Positions 51,308 to 59,676 are shown, numbered from the stretch's first letter. The stretch: DNA of 64,000 bases from Ktedonobacter sp. SOSP1-85 (GCF_016587415.1 NZ_BNJI01000001.1:3201501-3265500), one strand, 5' to 3'. Notes: generated by a model from the sequence alone, not told the origin. A program made the numbers and translations.

Positions 51308-51375
51308 CGAAAACCTGAGCGCGAAGTGCTAGCCACGATAGTGGCGCCGCATCCCCGAATGGGGATTGGTTTTCG
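51308..51375. repeat. Cloverleaf-like repeat, copy D (complete form)
   Basis: Outer stem CGAAAACC/GGTTTTCG (8 bp) enclosing three perfect or near-perfect hairpins: AGCGC-gaa-GTGCT, GCCAC-gata-GTGGC and ATCCCC-gaat-GGGGAT. TATTAAG follows. This is the best-preserved of four copies. Confidence 0.8.
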
Positions 51376-51436
51376 TATTAAGAAGAACGTGCCGCTGCTA
51401 CCTTCTCTCAGGCAGGCAATCAAGATTGGTATATCG

Positions 51437-51480
51437 TGTAGGGTCCATGCTTGCATGGACTAAAAGAAGCTGACCCTACA
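51437..51480. repeat. TGTAGGG-family repeat, copy 3
   Basis: The left half matches copy 1 over about 24 bp with one change (TGTAGGGTCCATGCTTGC). The right half is shortened to GACCCTACA. It ends at the nuoB stop. Confidence 0.7.
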
Positions 51481-52078
51481 GATCCATACTCGTGCTTGAA
51501 GGACCGACGAGCTTGAGGCCGCTATCCTTCAAAGGATCGGGTGGATTGGGAATGCCCTCACGAATCTTGCGCTGCAACTCATTGAAGCCGAACAACAGCA
51601 TATCGGGAGTAGGGGGGCAACCTGGGATAAAGACATCGACTGGGACGATCTTATCTACTCCCTGTACAATGGCGTAATTGTTGAAAACGCCACCGCAGGA
51701 GGCGCAGGCTCCCATTGAGATGACCCACTTTGGTTCTGGCATCTGGTCATAAATCTGGCGCAACACAGGGGCCATTTTGACCGAGCAGCGTCCAGCAACG
51801 ATCATCAGATCGGCCTGGCGTGGTGAGGCGCGATAGACCTCGGCTCCAAACCGCGCAAGGTCGAAGCGACTGGCGCTGGTCGACATCATCTCAATGGCGC
51901 AGCAGGCCAGGCCGAAGAGCGCGGGCCAGAGCGAGGAGCTACGGCTCCAATCCAGGATCTTGCTCACCTGCGTGGTTAGTACGCCAAAGCTACCATCCTT
52001 CTGATGCATTGGTAGCTCGCGTGGTGTCTGCGTGTTGGAGTAGGTCTGTACCGGCTCCCAGGGATTGGTTATTCCCAT
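51476..52078 (-). CDS. nuoB: NADH-quinone oxidoreductase subunit B
   Basis: The subunit holding cluster N2, the last iron-sulfur cluster before quinone in complex I (about 200 residues). Ligands are the adjacent pair in [10 protein letters not shown] near residue 64, the Cys in [10 protein letters not shown] near 130, and the Cys in [10 protein letters not shown] near 160. The ATG at 52078 is chosen because GGGAGC lies about 7 bases upstream and the protein begins MGITNPW. An ATG at 52099 is in frame but lies deeper within nuoA. The 3' end abuts a TGTAGGG repeat, and the next nuo gene (nuoC) is 470 bp away. Confidence 0.95.
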   Translation of the reverse strand: MGITNPWEPVQTYSNTQTPRELPMHQKDGSFGVLTTQVSKILDWSRSSSLWPALFGLACCAIEMMSTSASRFDLARFGAEVYRASPRQADLMIVAGRCSVKMAPVLRQIYDQMPEPKWVISMGACASCGGVFNNYAIVQGVDKIVPVDVFIPGCPPTPDMLLFGFNELQRKIREGIPNPPDPLKDSGLKLVGPSSTSMDL

Positions 52079-52422
52079 GAAAAAGCTCCCTTCCGCCAAA
52101 CATAGACATAGCCCACCATCAGAATCGCCAGGAAGACGAGCAGTTCAATGAGTCCGAAAAGCTGTAGCTGGTGGAGCAGGACTGCGAGGGGATAGAACGA
52201 CACAATTTCGATGTCAAACACAATAAAGAGCATACCAGTCAACAGATATTTGACTGGGAAGCGTTTCTTGGGCGGCTCAATTTCTTGAATACCGCATTCA
52301 TAGGGCGCGAGCTTCTCCGGCGAGGGTTTGCGTGGCCCAAGCACGTTGGTCACCACCATAACCAGAATACCAAAGAGGATCGCAAGCGTTACTAAGATAA
52401 AAATGGGGAGTGCTGATCCCAT
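52069..52422 (-). CDS. nuoA: NADH-quinone oxidoreductase subunit A
   Basis: A three-helix membrane subunit of complex I (118 residues). The conserved loop [12 protein letters not shown] near residue 40 carries the Cys used as a conformational probe in other species, and the second helix is [31 protein letters not shown] at 52422 is preferred over an upstream in-frame TTG (52437) because GAAGG lies at the right distance and hydrophobic sequence starts directly. It is the first gene of the operon, about 80 nt after the predicted transcription start, and it overlaps nuoB by 10 bp. Confidence 0.94.
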   Translation of the reverse strand: MGSALPIFILVTLAILFGILVMVVTNVLGPRKPSPEKLAPYECGIQEIEPPKKRFPVKYLLTGMLFIVFDIEIVSFYPLAVLLHQLQLFGLIELLVFLAILMVGYVYVWRKGAFSWE

Positions 52423-52509
52423 ATGCGGAACCTTCAATTTCTAATAGCTGCACTAATTGCATGAAAAAAATGCATCGACTAGTGTCAAAAATACACTTCC
52501 TCAGCATCT

Positions 52510-52538
52510 ATTGTAGTACAGTCTTACAGGTGTGTCAA
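52510..52538 (-). promoter_or_regulatory. Sigma-70 promoter of the nuo operon
   Basis: On the minus strand a perfect TTGACA (52538-52533), a 17-bp spacer and TACAAT (52515-52510). Transcription should start near 52503. Confidence 0.75.
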
Positions 52539-52587
52539 ATAAGCCCACACCAGCGTACGCGGCTACAGGCCCGCTACTGGCGTACGC

Positions 52588-52706
52588 GGCTACTTCTTAT
52601 TCCAGCGCATAGCACCATTTCCCCCGAGGCTACTTCTTATTCCAGCGCATAGCACCATTTCCCCCGAGGCTACTTCTTATTCCAGCGTATAGCACTATTC
52701 CCCCGA
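52588..52706. repeat. 40-bp tandem repeat, three copies, upstream of nuo
   Basis: Units 52588-52627, 52628-52667 and 52668-52706. The first two are identical; the third has two substitutions and a one-base deletion. Each begins GGCTACTTCTTATTCCAGCG. The sequence GCGTACGCGGCTAC occurs twice just before and at the start of the array. Confidence 0.85.
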
Positions 52707-52792
52707 GTAAGAAGATGAATGTACAGGTCCGAGGCCAGAGGCCTCGGACCTGTACATTCATCTTCTTACCCCTTGAGCGCCGTAGGCGCGAA
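52707..52792. repeat. Long-hairpin element in reverse orientation
   Basis: Perfect 30-bp arms 52707-52736 and 52740-52769 with a 3-nt loop. The right flank 52770-52792 contains GAGCGCCGTAGGCGCGAA, the reverse complement of the TTCGCGCC...GCGCTC flank at 6341. It separates the nuo promoter region from the next gene. Confidence 0.85.
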
Positions 52793-52837
52793 AGGGATGT
52801 CTACTTCCACGCGCCTAAACATGATAAAATATATCAA

Positions 52838-54106
52838 ATGAACCTCTGGGCCAACATCGAAAGCAACGACGCGAATAAGGACGTATGGACGCAGATAAGC
52901 GGGAATGGCCCGCGCAAACGCGCGCGCAGGCCAAATGAACGAGAGATCCTGGCGACGCTGCGCCACTGGCTGCTGCATGACTATGTAGCGGCATATTGTC
53001 GCGCCCTTGCCGCCACGCGCATCTTCCGGCGCTGCTACTGGGTCGATGCCCTGGGGCTTAATGCGCGCGAGCAGACACTTGTGCCAATGCCTGAACACGC
53101 TGAGAATGGCAATGGTGCGAAGAAGCGGCGCAAAAAAGAGCCGGATGTGTTCATGCTGCCACAGGCCCTGCTCCCCATCTCGCTTCTAGCGCGCGAACTT
53201 GTTCAGGAGCAGCCACCCTTCTCGCTTTATGGCCTGCTGCTAAGCGGTTCCAGGCAGAATGCCCATACAACGCAAGAGAAGCTGCCCCAGGATGGTGGTG
53301 TCCTGCGCAGCAACTGGCTGGATGGTGGCGCTGCTCTGCTGCGTGAGCTTGAGCCTTCGCCAGCCATATTTCTGCTTAATCCCTTTACGCCTTCGCTCTT
53401 TAGCAATGAAGATTTACTCAAGATCTACCAGCGTACCGCCCCCACGGAACTCCTCCTCTGGCTTCCGCATCAAGCGATTGATGCCTGTCTCCAGGCCGCG
53501 CGAAGTGACGAACAGGTGGGACTTAAGCTGACAAATCTGTTGCGCACCGACCGCTGGAAGACCCTCCCCAGTGCCGAAGCTGAGCGTGTGCAGGCCATAG
53601 ATGGTTTTCTTAAGTTGTTTATACTGAGCATGAAGCGCTACTTTAGCCTGCCCATCCAACGACTCGCATTACCGGTCCAGGTGGGGCCAGCCTGGATGGA
53701 ATATGTCCCCTCGACCCTGCTCTTTGCGACCAGGCGCCAGGACAGTTTTCAACATATGAATGAGGCGCTTTGTGACTACCGGCGGCGTCTTTATGCCCTG
53801 ATCCATGATGGGGTGCTTGCCGAGGAGTGGTTTCTCGTCCAGGAGCAGGAGCGGCATGCAGCCTCCCTGGAGCAGTTAACGCAGCGCATCATCCAGTTGG
53901 GGCGAGGACAGCGCGTGCGCCGCTGGCCCGATCTACGCCAGCAGGCCATGCTCGAATACTTTGGCCAGTTTACGCTCAACGACTATGACGGCGTCATGCA
54001 GTACCTGCTACAGAGTGGCGAGGTACGCTGCGAATGGCGGCGCACACACTCCACCAGCGAAGACCCTGTTTCGCCTGGTAACGACGACTTACTCATCTGG
54101 CGCTAG
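52838..54106 (+). CDS. Hypothetical protein, possibly TcmP/methyltransferase-like
   Basis: A protein of about 422 residues that I cannot assign firmly. The stretch RRCYWVDALGLN near residue 64 and AIFLLNPFTPSLFSNEDL near 175 are placed like the motif I and catalytic-region stretches of Rossmann-fold methyltransferase relatives such as three-Cys-motif partner (TcmP) proteins, but the glycine-rich SAM loop is not evident. The remainder is helical and rich in Arg and Leu, with a basic stretch GAKKRRKKEP. ATG at 52838 is preferred because the upstream in-frame codons are derived from the palindrome and its flank. A DNA methyltransferase gene follows in the same direction after about 230 bp, which hints at a shared DNA-related function. 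Confidence 0.65.
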   Translation: MNLWANIESNDANKDVWTQISGNGPRKRARRPNEREILATLRHWLLHDYVAAYCRALAATRIFRRCYWVDALGLNAREQTLVPMPEHAENGNGAKKRRKKEPDVFMLPQALLPISLLARELVQEQPPFSLYGLLLSGSRQNAHTTQEKLPQDGGVLRSNWLDGGAALLRELEPSPAIFLLNPFTPSLFSNEDLLKIYQRTAPTELLLWLPHQAIDACLQAARSDEQVGLKLTNLLRTDRWKTLPSAEAERVQAIDGFLKLFILSMKRYFSLPIQRLALPVQVGPAWMEYVPSTLLFATRRQDSFQHMNEALCDYRRRLYALIHDGVLAEEWFLVQEQERHAASLEQLTQRIIQLGRGQRVRRWPDLRQQAMLEYFGQFTLNDYDGVMQYLLQSGEVRCEWRRTHSTSEDPVSPGNDDLLIWR

Positions 54107-54338
54107 TAACTCTTACAAGTAAAAGGAACATGATCCAGCCCAGCCCCTGCTACATACTTTTACACGAAAAGAAGGCATCACCAGGGGGAAACGCAGGACA
54201 TGGGGAGACCCCGCGTTTTAGTGACACCTCCTATTATAAATTTACGTTTTGCGCAGGTAATTAGTCGCATGATTTCGAGAGAAAAAGTGTTGTTTTTGAG
54301 CATAGATCTATACAGTAAGTATATGGGGAAGAGCGTGT

Positions 54339-55172
54339 ATGAAGAAACAAGATGTGTCATCGCGCAATGGACTCAATGAGTTAAACGGATCCGAATGGGT
54401 CTACTTTACTCGTAGCATCCTGACGACCTCATACCCCTCAGAATATAGCCATCACCTACGCAAGGCCCACGGCGCGAACAAGCCCCCACAGCTCATGCGC
54501 CAGTTGATAGAGTTCTTTACCAAGCCAGGCGCACGTGTCCTCGACCCCTTCGCGGGCGTCGGCGGAACGCTTATAGGTGCCTCAATCTGTGCCAAACCCC
54601 GCGAGGCCCTGGGGATCGAGATTAATTCGCAATGGGTAGAGATCTACCAGCGTGTATTGGAAGAGAACCAGGACCAGTTGCTGCCCCAGCCTATGCTGCA
54701 TGGCGACTGCCTGACGCTCATGCGCGAGATGGAGAGCGCCAGCTTTGACTTTATCGCCACCGATCCCCCCTACAATATTCACATGACCCAGACCATGTCG
54801 GGCAAGCGCAAGGCGAACCAGCACGCCAGCCGGCGCACCACCTACGATATGCGCTCAGATGATCCCGCCGACCTTGCCAACCTGACCAGCTATGAGACTT
54901 ACTTAGAGGCCATGGAGCATATCTTTCAAGAGTGTGCCCGCCTCCTGAAGCCCAGGAAATACATGGTCATCATCGTGCGCGACGCCTACCAGCATGGTGA
55001 GTACATCTTTACCCACGTCGACCTGGCGCGCCGTGCTCGCCTCCACGGTCTGATCCCCAAAGGCGAGATCATCTGGTACCAGACCGGAACACGCCTGCGT
55101 CCCTACGGCTACCCCTTCGCCTACATCCCCAACATCGCCCACCAGTACATCGTCATCCTACAAAAACAGTAA
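54339..55172 (+). CDS. DNA methyltransferase (N6-adenine/N4-cytosine type)
   Basis: A 277-residue SAM-dependent DNA methyltransferase. Motif I RVLDPFAGVGGTLIGA is near residue 66 and the catalytic motif IV DFIATDPPYNIHM is near 139. DPPY indicates transfer to an exocyclic amino group. The stretch GANKPPQLMRQLIEFF before motif I resembles motif X. No restriction endonuclease gene is recognisable nearby, so it may be an orphan or paired with the unknown protein upstream. The recognition sequence cannot be predicted by eye. A 33-bp near-perfect hairpin follows 2 bp after its stop. Confidence 0.88.
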   Translation: MKKQDVSSRNGLNELNGSEWVYFTRSILTTSYPSEYSHHLRKAHGANKPPQLMRQLIEFFTKPGARVLDPFAGVGGTLIGASICAKPREALGIEINSQWVEIYQRVLEENQDQLLPQPMLHGDCLTLMREMESASFDFIATDPPYNIHMTQTMSGKRKANQHASRRTTYDMRSDDPADLANLTSYETYLEAMEHIFQECARLLKPRKYMVIIVRDAYQHGEYIFTHVDLARRARLHGLIPKGEIIWYQTGTRLRPYGYPFAYIPNIAHQYIVILQKQ

Positions 55173-55173
55173 C

Positions 55174-55244
55174 ATATGGTAAGGGTATGTGATGACACTG
55201 GGTTGGCTCCACCAACCCAGTATCATCACATACCCTTACCATAT
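55174..55244. terminator. 33-bp hairpin after the methyltransferase gene
   Basis: Arms 55174-55206 and 55212-55244 pair over 33 bp with a single C-A mismatch and a 5-nt loop. The outer arm ATATGGTAAGGGTATGTG and the tip GGGTTGGCT resemble other hairpins in the window. Confidence 0.8.
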
Positions 55245-55326
55245 AAATAACTATGTGGCGTTTTTAACTCTTGAGCGACATATGCAGTGAAATCGCTAGC
55301 GAGAAGAACTACAGTAGGACGGAACC

Positions 55327-55860
55327 ATGCAACAACATTTGTCGTCAGCCGGGGATGACGCCTTCGCGGCTGAACTCTACCAGCGCTACGCTCAGGAGAT
55401 CTTTGCCTACTTGCGCATGCATACACCGACGCGTGAGGATGCCGAGGACCTGCTCATTGATGTCTTCCTGGCGGCGCTTGAACAGAAAAACTTTCAGAAT
55501 GTGCTCATAGAGAGACAGCGAGCCTACCTGTGGCGGGTGGCGCAGAACAAGACGGTCGATCTGCATCGTCGTCTGAAGCGCCGCCAGGTATCGCCCATAG
55601 AACAGGTCGCGGACGCGCTCTACTTCGATGAAGATCAGGAGCCGGAACAACACGCCATGCGCACAGAGCGCCATGCGCTGCTGCGTACACATGTACAGGG
55701 ATTACCGGAGCTCCAGCGGAAGCTCCTCTACCTTCGCTTTGTCAATGGATTGCGTAGCGCGGAGATCGCGCACATCCTCGACAAACGCGAGGGGACAGTA
55801 CGCATGCTGCTCTCGCGCACCCTCAATACCCTCCGCTCCATCTACGAGAAGCACAAATGA
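55327..55860 (+). CDS. ECF-type RNA polymerase sigma factor
   Basis: A 177-residue ECF sigma factor, paralogous to that at 12546-13091. Region 2 includes IFAYLRMHTPTREDAEDLLIDVF and LWRVAQNKTVDLHRR. Region 4 includes LPELQRKLLYLRFVNGLRSAEIAHILDK and VRMLLSRTLNTLRSIY. The start ATG follows AGGACGGAACC. The membrane WD40 protein gene begins 24 bp downstream. The two copies of this module in one window, in opposite orientation and 43 kb apart, share gene order and domain layout. Confidence 0.92.
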   Translation: MQQHLSSAGDDAFAAELYQRYAQEIFAYLRMHTPTREDAEDLLIDVFLAALEQKNFQNVLIERQRAYLWRVAQNKTVDLHRRLKRRQVSPIEQVADALYFDEDQEPEQHAMRTERHALLRTHVQGLPELQRKLLYLRFVNGLRSAEIAHILDKREGTVRMLLSRTLNTLRSIYEKHK

Positions 55861-55884
55861 GAAGTACTAAAAGGGATAGGCACT

Positions 55885-57480
55885 ATGGCTACATCGAACG
55901 AACATTTCAACGCTAAAGACATAGATACGCAGATCGAGCAAGCGCTGGCGCAGGCTCGACCAAATGAACCCAACATGCAACTGGTGGCTGATCTACAACG
56001 GCTCCACCAGGCGGATGCCCAGGCTGATGCGCAATCGCTCAACTACGCCTGGCAGCATATTCGCGCGCGCAATCGCTCGCAGCGCTCTCTGAATAACGAG
56101 GGGAAGATCATCCCCATGCATATGCCTTCATCGCGCACGCCTGGCCAAACGCAAGGCGGACCACGCCAGCAGCGCTTTGCCTCCACCCGGCGAGCTTTCA
56201 CACTCATTGCCGCTGTTCTGGTGGCGGCCCTGGTCGTGGGCAGCCTGCTCACTGTCCTCTACCGGGCGCGCTCAGCCCAGGGAGGAAACGTTACTTTACC
56301 CCACTCTACGGTGATACCTAAAGCAACGATGACATTGCCTGCCAAGGTTAAACCAGGCCAGGTTGCTTATACCTATAAAGTGAAAGACAGTATTATCATG
56401 GGTTTGCAGTGGTCACCGGATGGCAAGCATATCGTCATGGTAGGGAATGACATACACATCTTGGATGTCACGAATGGGCAAAAAGAGGTTACCTATTACC
56501 CTACTGGCAAATATAGCCCTATTCAAAACGTGGCCTGGGCACCCGATGGCAGTCAGCGCCTCGCGATAGCCGCCGATACAGTACAGATCATAGACGCAAA
56601 TACCGGCAAGGTCCTGGTCACTGGTCCAAAGCAATCGACGACCAACACCGGAAATACGCTTACGAGCGTATTGACGCCCCTGACTCCACATAGTGGTAGT
56701 GGTGGTACCGTCATAACGAGCTTGACCTGGTCACCAGATGGGAGGTATATTGCCACTAATCTGGGCCACCTGATCAATAACTCTCGTGATCCGCAGGATC
56801 ATCCAATTCTCATCTGGGATAGCCATACCGGGGAAGTAGTTAAGAGGCTGTTTGGCCATACTGACGATCCCTATCGCGTGTTGTGGTCGCCAGATGGCAA
56901 ATACCTGGCCTCCTTCTCACAAAATTGGGATGAAACTGTTCGTGTCTGGGATGCAAAGACAGGTAGTCTCATTAATACCGTTCAAGCGAAAGGCTATGGG
57001 TCAATGGGTGGGATAGCGTGGTCACCGGATAGCCAGTATCTGGCCGTGAGTATGGATGTCCAGGTTGGGAGCAATACCTTTGGGGAGATCAATACTAAGC
57101 CACAGATTCAGGTCTGGCAGGCATTAACAGGCACGCCTATCGTGACACGCTCACCAAATGCTGGTGTGCAGGATCTAGCCTGGTCGCATGATGGCAAACG
57201 TATTGCCATGGTTGAGAATGAGATACAGACAATCGCGAGTGGGCCGAATGAAGGCAATCAGATAGGGGTGGAGAAAGTGGAGATCTGGGACCCTATGAAC
57301 GGGAAGACGCTCTTCACCTACCAGGAAAAAAACGTGCAAAACGATACACAAATGAGGGGGGTTACCTGGTCGCCCGATGATACTCTCATTGCCACAGCAA
57401 GTATGAATACTTTTACAATAGGCAAGAAAACAAACAATGTCACAGTTGATGTGAAGATCTGGGGTGCTCCCACTAAATAA
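55885..57480 (+). CDS. Membrane-anchored WD40 propeller protein, partner of ECF sigma
   Basis: A 531-residue protein organised like that at 11008-12546. Its cytoplasmic N-terminal part begins HFNAKDIDTQIEQALAQAR, similar to HEDFYTPEQVDEQVDTLLQAR of the other copy. A transmembrane helix lies near 108-130 (TLIAAVLVAALVVGSLLTVLY). The outer part has seven W(S/A)(P/H)D(G/S/D)-type repeats from about residue 170, a seven-bladed propeller. It probably senses an outer-surface or wall signal and controls the preceding sigma factor; the absence of a zinc anti-sigma motif leaves the mechanism open. AAAGGGATAGGCACT precedes the ATG. A 29-bp hairpin closes the unit. Confidence 0.82.
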   Translation: MATSNEHFNAKDIDTQIEQALAQARPNEPNMQLVADLQRLHQADAQADAQSLNYAWQHIRARNRSQRSLNNEGKIIPMHMPSSRTPGQTQGGPRQQRFASTRRAFTLIAAVLVAALVVGSLLTVLYRARSAQGGNVTLPHSTVIPKATMTLPAKVKPGQVAYTYKVKDSIIMGLQWSPDGKHIVMVGNDIHILDVTNGQKEVTYYPTGKYSPIQNVAWAPDGSQRLAIAADTVQIIDANTGKVLVTGPKQSTTNTGNTLTSVLTPLTPHSGSGGTVITSLTWSPDGRYIATNLGHLINNSRDPQDHPILIWDSHTGEVVKRLFGHTDDPYRVLWSPDGKYLASFSQNWDETVRVWDAKTGSLINTVQAKGYGSMGGIAWSPDSQYLAVSMDVQVGSNTFGEINTKPQIQVWQALTGTPIVTRSPNAGVQDLAWSHDGKRIAMVENEIQTIASGPNEGNQIGVEKVEIWDPMNGKTLFTYQEKNVQNDTQMRGVTWSPDDTLIATASMNTFTIGKKTNNVTVDVKIWGAPTK

Positions 57481-57486
57481 AAGAGT

Positions 57487-57553
57487 GTCTTCAAGAGAAG
57501 AAGCAGAGAGGTGGTTGCTTAGCGACCACCTCTCTGCTTCTTCTCTTGAAGAC
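57487..57553. terminator. 29-bp hairpin after the WD40 gene
   Basis: Arms 57487-57515 and 57525-57553 are perfectly complementary (29 bp), with further pairing near the tip. The outer arm contains CAAGAGAAGAAGCAG, similar to part of the nuoN palindrome arm. Confidence 0.8.
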
Positions 57554-57720
57554 GACTGCCCAAAACAAGAGTTTTGCCGGGAAAAGCTGTGCTTAGATGG
57601 TGTGCAGGCTCACGCGGTACCGCTACCCTACCAATAAGATTGCCTGGCGAGTATAATTATTGGAAACATTACGGTAATAGATAGGATGAAAGAAGTCCCC
57701 CAGAAAAAGAGAGTAACGCT

Positions 57721-59676
57721 ATGCCACGGAAGACACGAGAGAACAACGAGTACAGTGACCAATTTCAGCGACGTGAAGTGATAGAAGAGACACACATCCC
57801 CATGCAAGAAGAGACACACGGAATCGACGAAGTCCTAAACGAGCGCAACCATATCGCCGTCCTATCCTCACTTGAGTACGGCGAGCGCTTCCATGCCGCC
57901 GGCAAGCGTGATGTTGAGCTATACATCCGCACCTACAATACGATGCTGCGTAGCTCCGGCGAGGTTAATCTGAAGGCCCTGGTGCAGGCGCACTACAACA
58001 TTGATTCGATCCTGCACCCCGATGCGCGCGTGCCACAGCCCGATATGTCGGCGTTCATCTATAGTGTGCTGCGCCTGCCAATTTCTATCCTGCACTGTAA
58101 CCTGGTGTTGCTGGGGCAGTCCGAGGATGTCTTTGTGCAGCATAACTTCCCGGTCAATAGCTGGCAGGCCGTGACGGCCTCGGCCAGGCGCCGCAAGTGG
58201 TTCTATGATGGCAAGGAGACCCTGGCGGCCTACGTCGCCAGCGTCAGTGACACCGATGATATCGTGCCTGTGCTGGTGGCCTTCCAGATCGAATGGAACA
58301 AGATGTATTACTTGATCAACGAGGACCCGACGACGATCAAGCTGCTGGAGACACGCATGGATCGTAGCTCGCCCGTCTTCGCAGAGATCAGTAAGGTGCT
58401 ACGCGAGCGCCTGCATATCGCGCCCGACGACTGGAATCGCTTGGAGGTCATCTGGGGCGATCAACTGTGGGAGACCCTGCTGAGTATGGGTCAGCAGCGC
58501 AAGAACTTCCGCCTGCGCATGCTGGGTGGCTCGCATGTAGGTTACGTCCGCGCCACGCGCCAGTGGTGGAATCCGGTCAAAGATGTGCTGGAGAGCTTGA
58601 ACGTGCAGAATCGCCCAATCTACTTCGTCTCCAGCAATACCCATAGCATGGTGAACGTCCTCTCCGGCTCCCTGCTCAATCGCGAGGAGGAGCTAACGCG
58701 CTTTGCCCTCAAAGGCAACGATCCCTACCTGAACGCGGAATGCCGCAAGTTGCAGGAGGGCGAGGTTCCGGGCAACTGGCATAACTTCCTCTACTTCGCA
58801 GGCCGCGAGTGGGTCAATACGCCCGCGGGTCAAGAGTTCCTGAGCCAGCGCGAGGAGGAGGAGCGAGCGCGAGGCATCTATCGCGTGGATGCGCGCCATG
58901 GGGTAGAGATCGATGCCCAGATCTTCGACCTCTCCAAGCTACATCCAGGCGAGATCGACCCGCGCTGTCGTATGCCACACCTCGACTACCTGGCCCAGAG
59001 CCAGGCCTTGATCCTGAATATCGACTATCCCCTGGGCATGGCAGCCTATCGGATGATGCGCGAGATCATGGAGAACCTGGCGCAGCTACGCGGCATTTAT
59101 ATCCTGGGCAAGGCTGCGACGCTCAATGGCAGCATTGGCGATGTCATGATTTCTAACGTTGTGCTGGACGAGCATAGCCAGAACACGTACTGGCTCGACA
59201 ACTGCTTTACGGCGCATGATGTCCAGCCCTACCTGATCTATGGCTCCGTGCTGGATAACCAGAAGGCCATTTCGGCCAAGGGTACGTACCTGCAGAACCG
59301 TCAGTACCTGGACTTCTACTATCGCGCCAACTACACCGTTGTCGAGATGGAGAGTGGCCCCTACCTCAACGCGGTCTATGAAGACCAGTACCTCACGCGC
59401 TACCCGGTAGGCGAGAATATCAACTTCGCGCGCCTCCCCTACGAAGTGGGCCTGCTACACTACGCCTCAGATACGCCCTACACGCGAGGTAAGAACCTGG
59501 GCGCGGGCAGTCTCTCCTACTTTGGTATGGACTCGACCTACGCCACTACCATTGCCATTACCAAGCGTATCCTTGAGCACGAGGTCGCGTACCTGAAGCG
59601 GCAGAAGATGCCGCGCCCCCTGCCCCACCAGGTCGTCTCACTTGAGGCCACCGAAGAAGGAAGCAAGGTATCCTAA
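57721..59676 (+). CDS. Large conserved-looking protein of unknown function, nucleoside-phosphorylase-like C-terminal motifs (DUF6909-like)
   Basis: A 651-residue soluble protein with no signal peptide or membrane helix. The first 60 residues are charged and probably flexible. I recall similar proteins being filed under DUF6909, but this is memory, not a search. In the C-terminal third, LGKAATLNGSIGDVMI near residue 461 and TVVEMESGPYLNAVYE near 538 resemble the phosphate-site loop and the ME(S/A)-type ribose-binding motif of purine nucleoside phosphorylases and uridine phosphorylase. This suggests a phosphorylase-type fold rather than a proven reaction. It is a single-gene unit with TATAAT at 57652-57657 upstream and a 24-bp hairpin that overlaps its stop codon. 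Confidence 0.75.
   Translation: MPRKTRENNEYSDQFQRREVIEETHIPMQEETHGIDEVLNERNHIAVLSSLEYGERFHAAGKRDVELYIRTYNTMLRSSGEVNLKALVQAHYNIDSILHPDARVPQPDMSAFIYSVLRLPISILHCNLVLLGQSEDVFVQHNFPVNSWQAVTASARRRKWFYDGKETLAAYVASVSDTDDIVPVLVAFQIEWNKMYYLINEDPTTIKLLETRMDRSSPVFAEISKVLRERLHIAPDDWNRLEVIWGDQLWETLLSMGQQRKNFRLRMLGGSHVGYVRATRQWWNPVKDVLESLNVQNRPIYFVSSNTHSMVNVLSGSLLNREEELTRFALKGNDPYLNAECRKLQEGEVPGNWHNFLYFAGREWVNTPAGQEFLSQREEEERARGIYRVDARHGVEIDAQIFDLSKLHPGEIDPRCRMPHLDYLAQSQALILNIDYPLGMAAYRMMREIMENLAQLRGIYILGKAATLNGSIGDVMISNVVLDEHSQNTYWLDNCFTAHDVQPYLIYGSVLDNQKAISAKGTYLQNRQYLDFYYRANYTVVEMESGPYLNAVYEDQYLTRYPVGENINFARLPYEVGLLHYASDTPYTRGKNLGAGSLSYFGMDSTYATTIAITKRILEHEVAYLKRQKMPRPLPHQVVSLEATEEGSKVS

Larger units (their letters stand above)
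51003..51475. other. Repeat-rich gap between nuoC and nuoB
   Basis: About 470 bp with no convincing gene. It holds a 9-bp stem GCCGCAGGT/ACCTGCGGC (51116-51124 with 51181-51189), a hairpin GGGCTAACCAG/CTGGTTGGCCC, cloverleaf repeat copy D at 51308-51375, and a TGTAGGG-family copy at 51437-51480. Confidence 0.6.

Noticed and set aside
51142..51456. 104-codon minus-strand frame between nuoC and nuoB
   Set aside because: It runs through the cloverleaf repeat and other stems; the repeats account for the open frame.
52588..52706. CRISPR array
   Set aside because: The three 40-bp units are directly adjacent with no spacers and there are no cas genes in the window.
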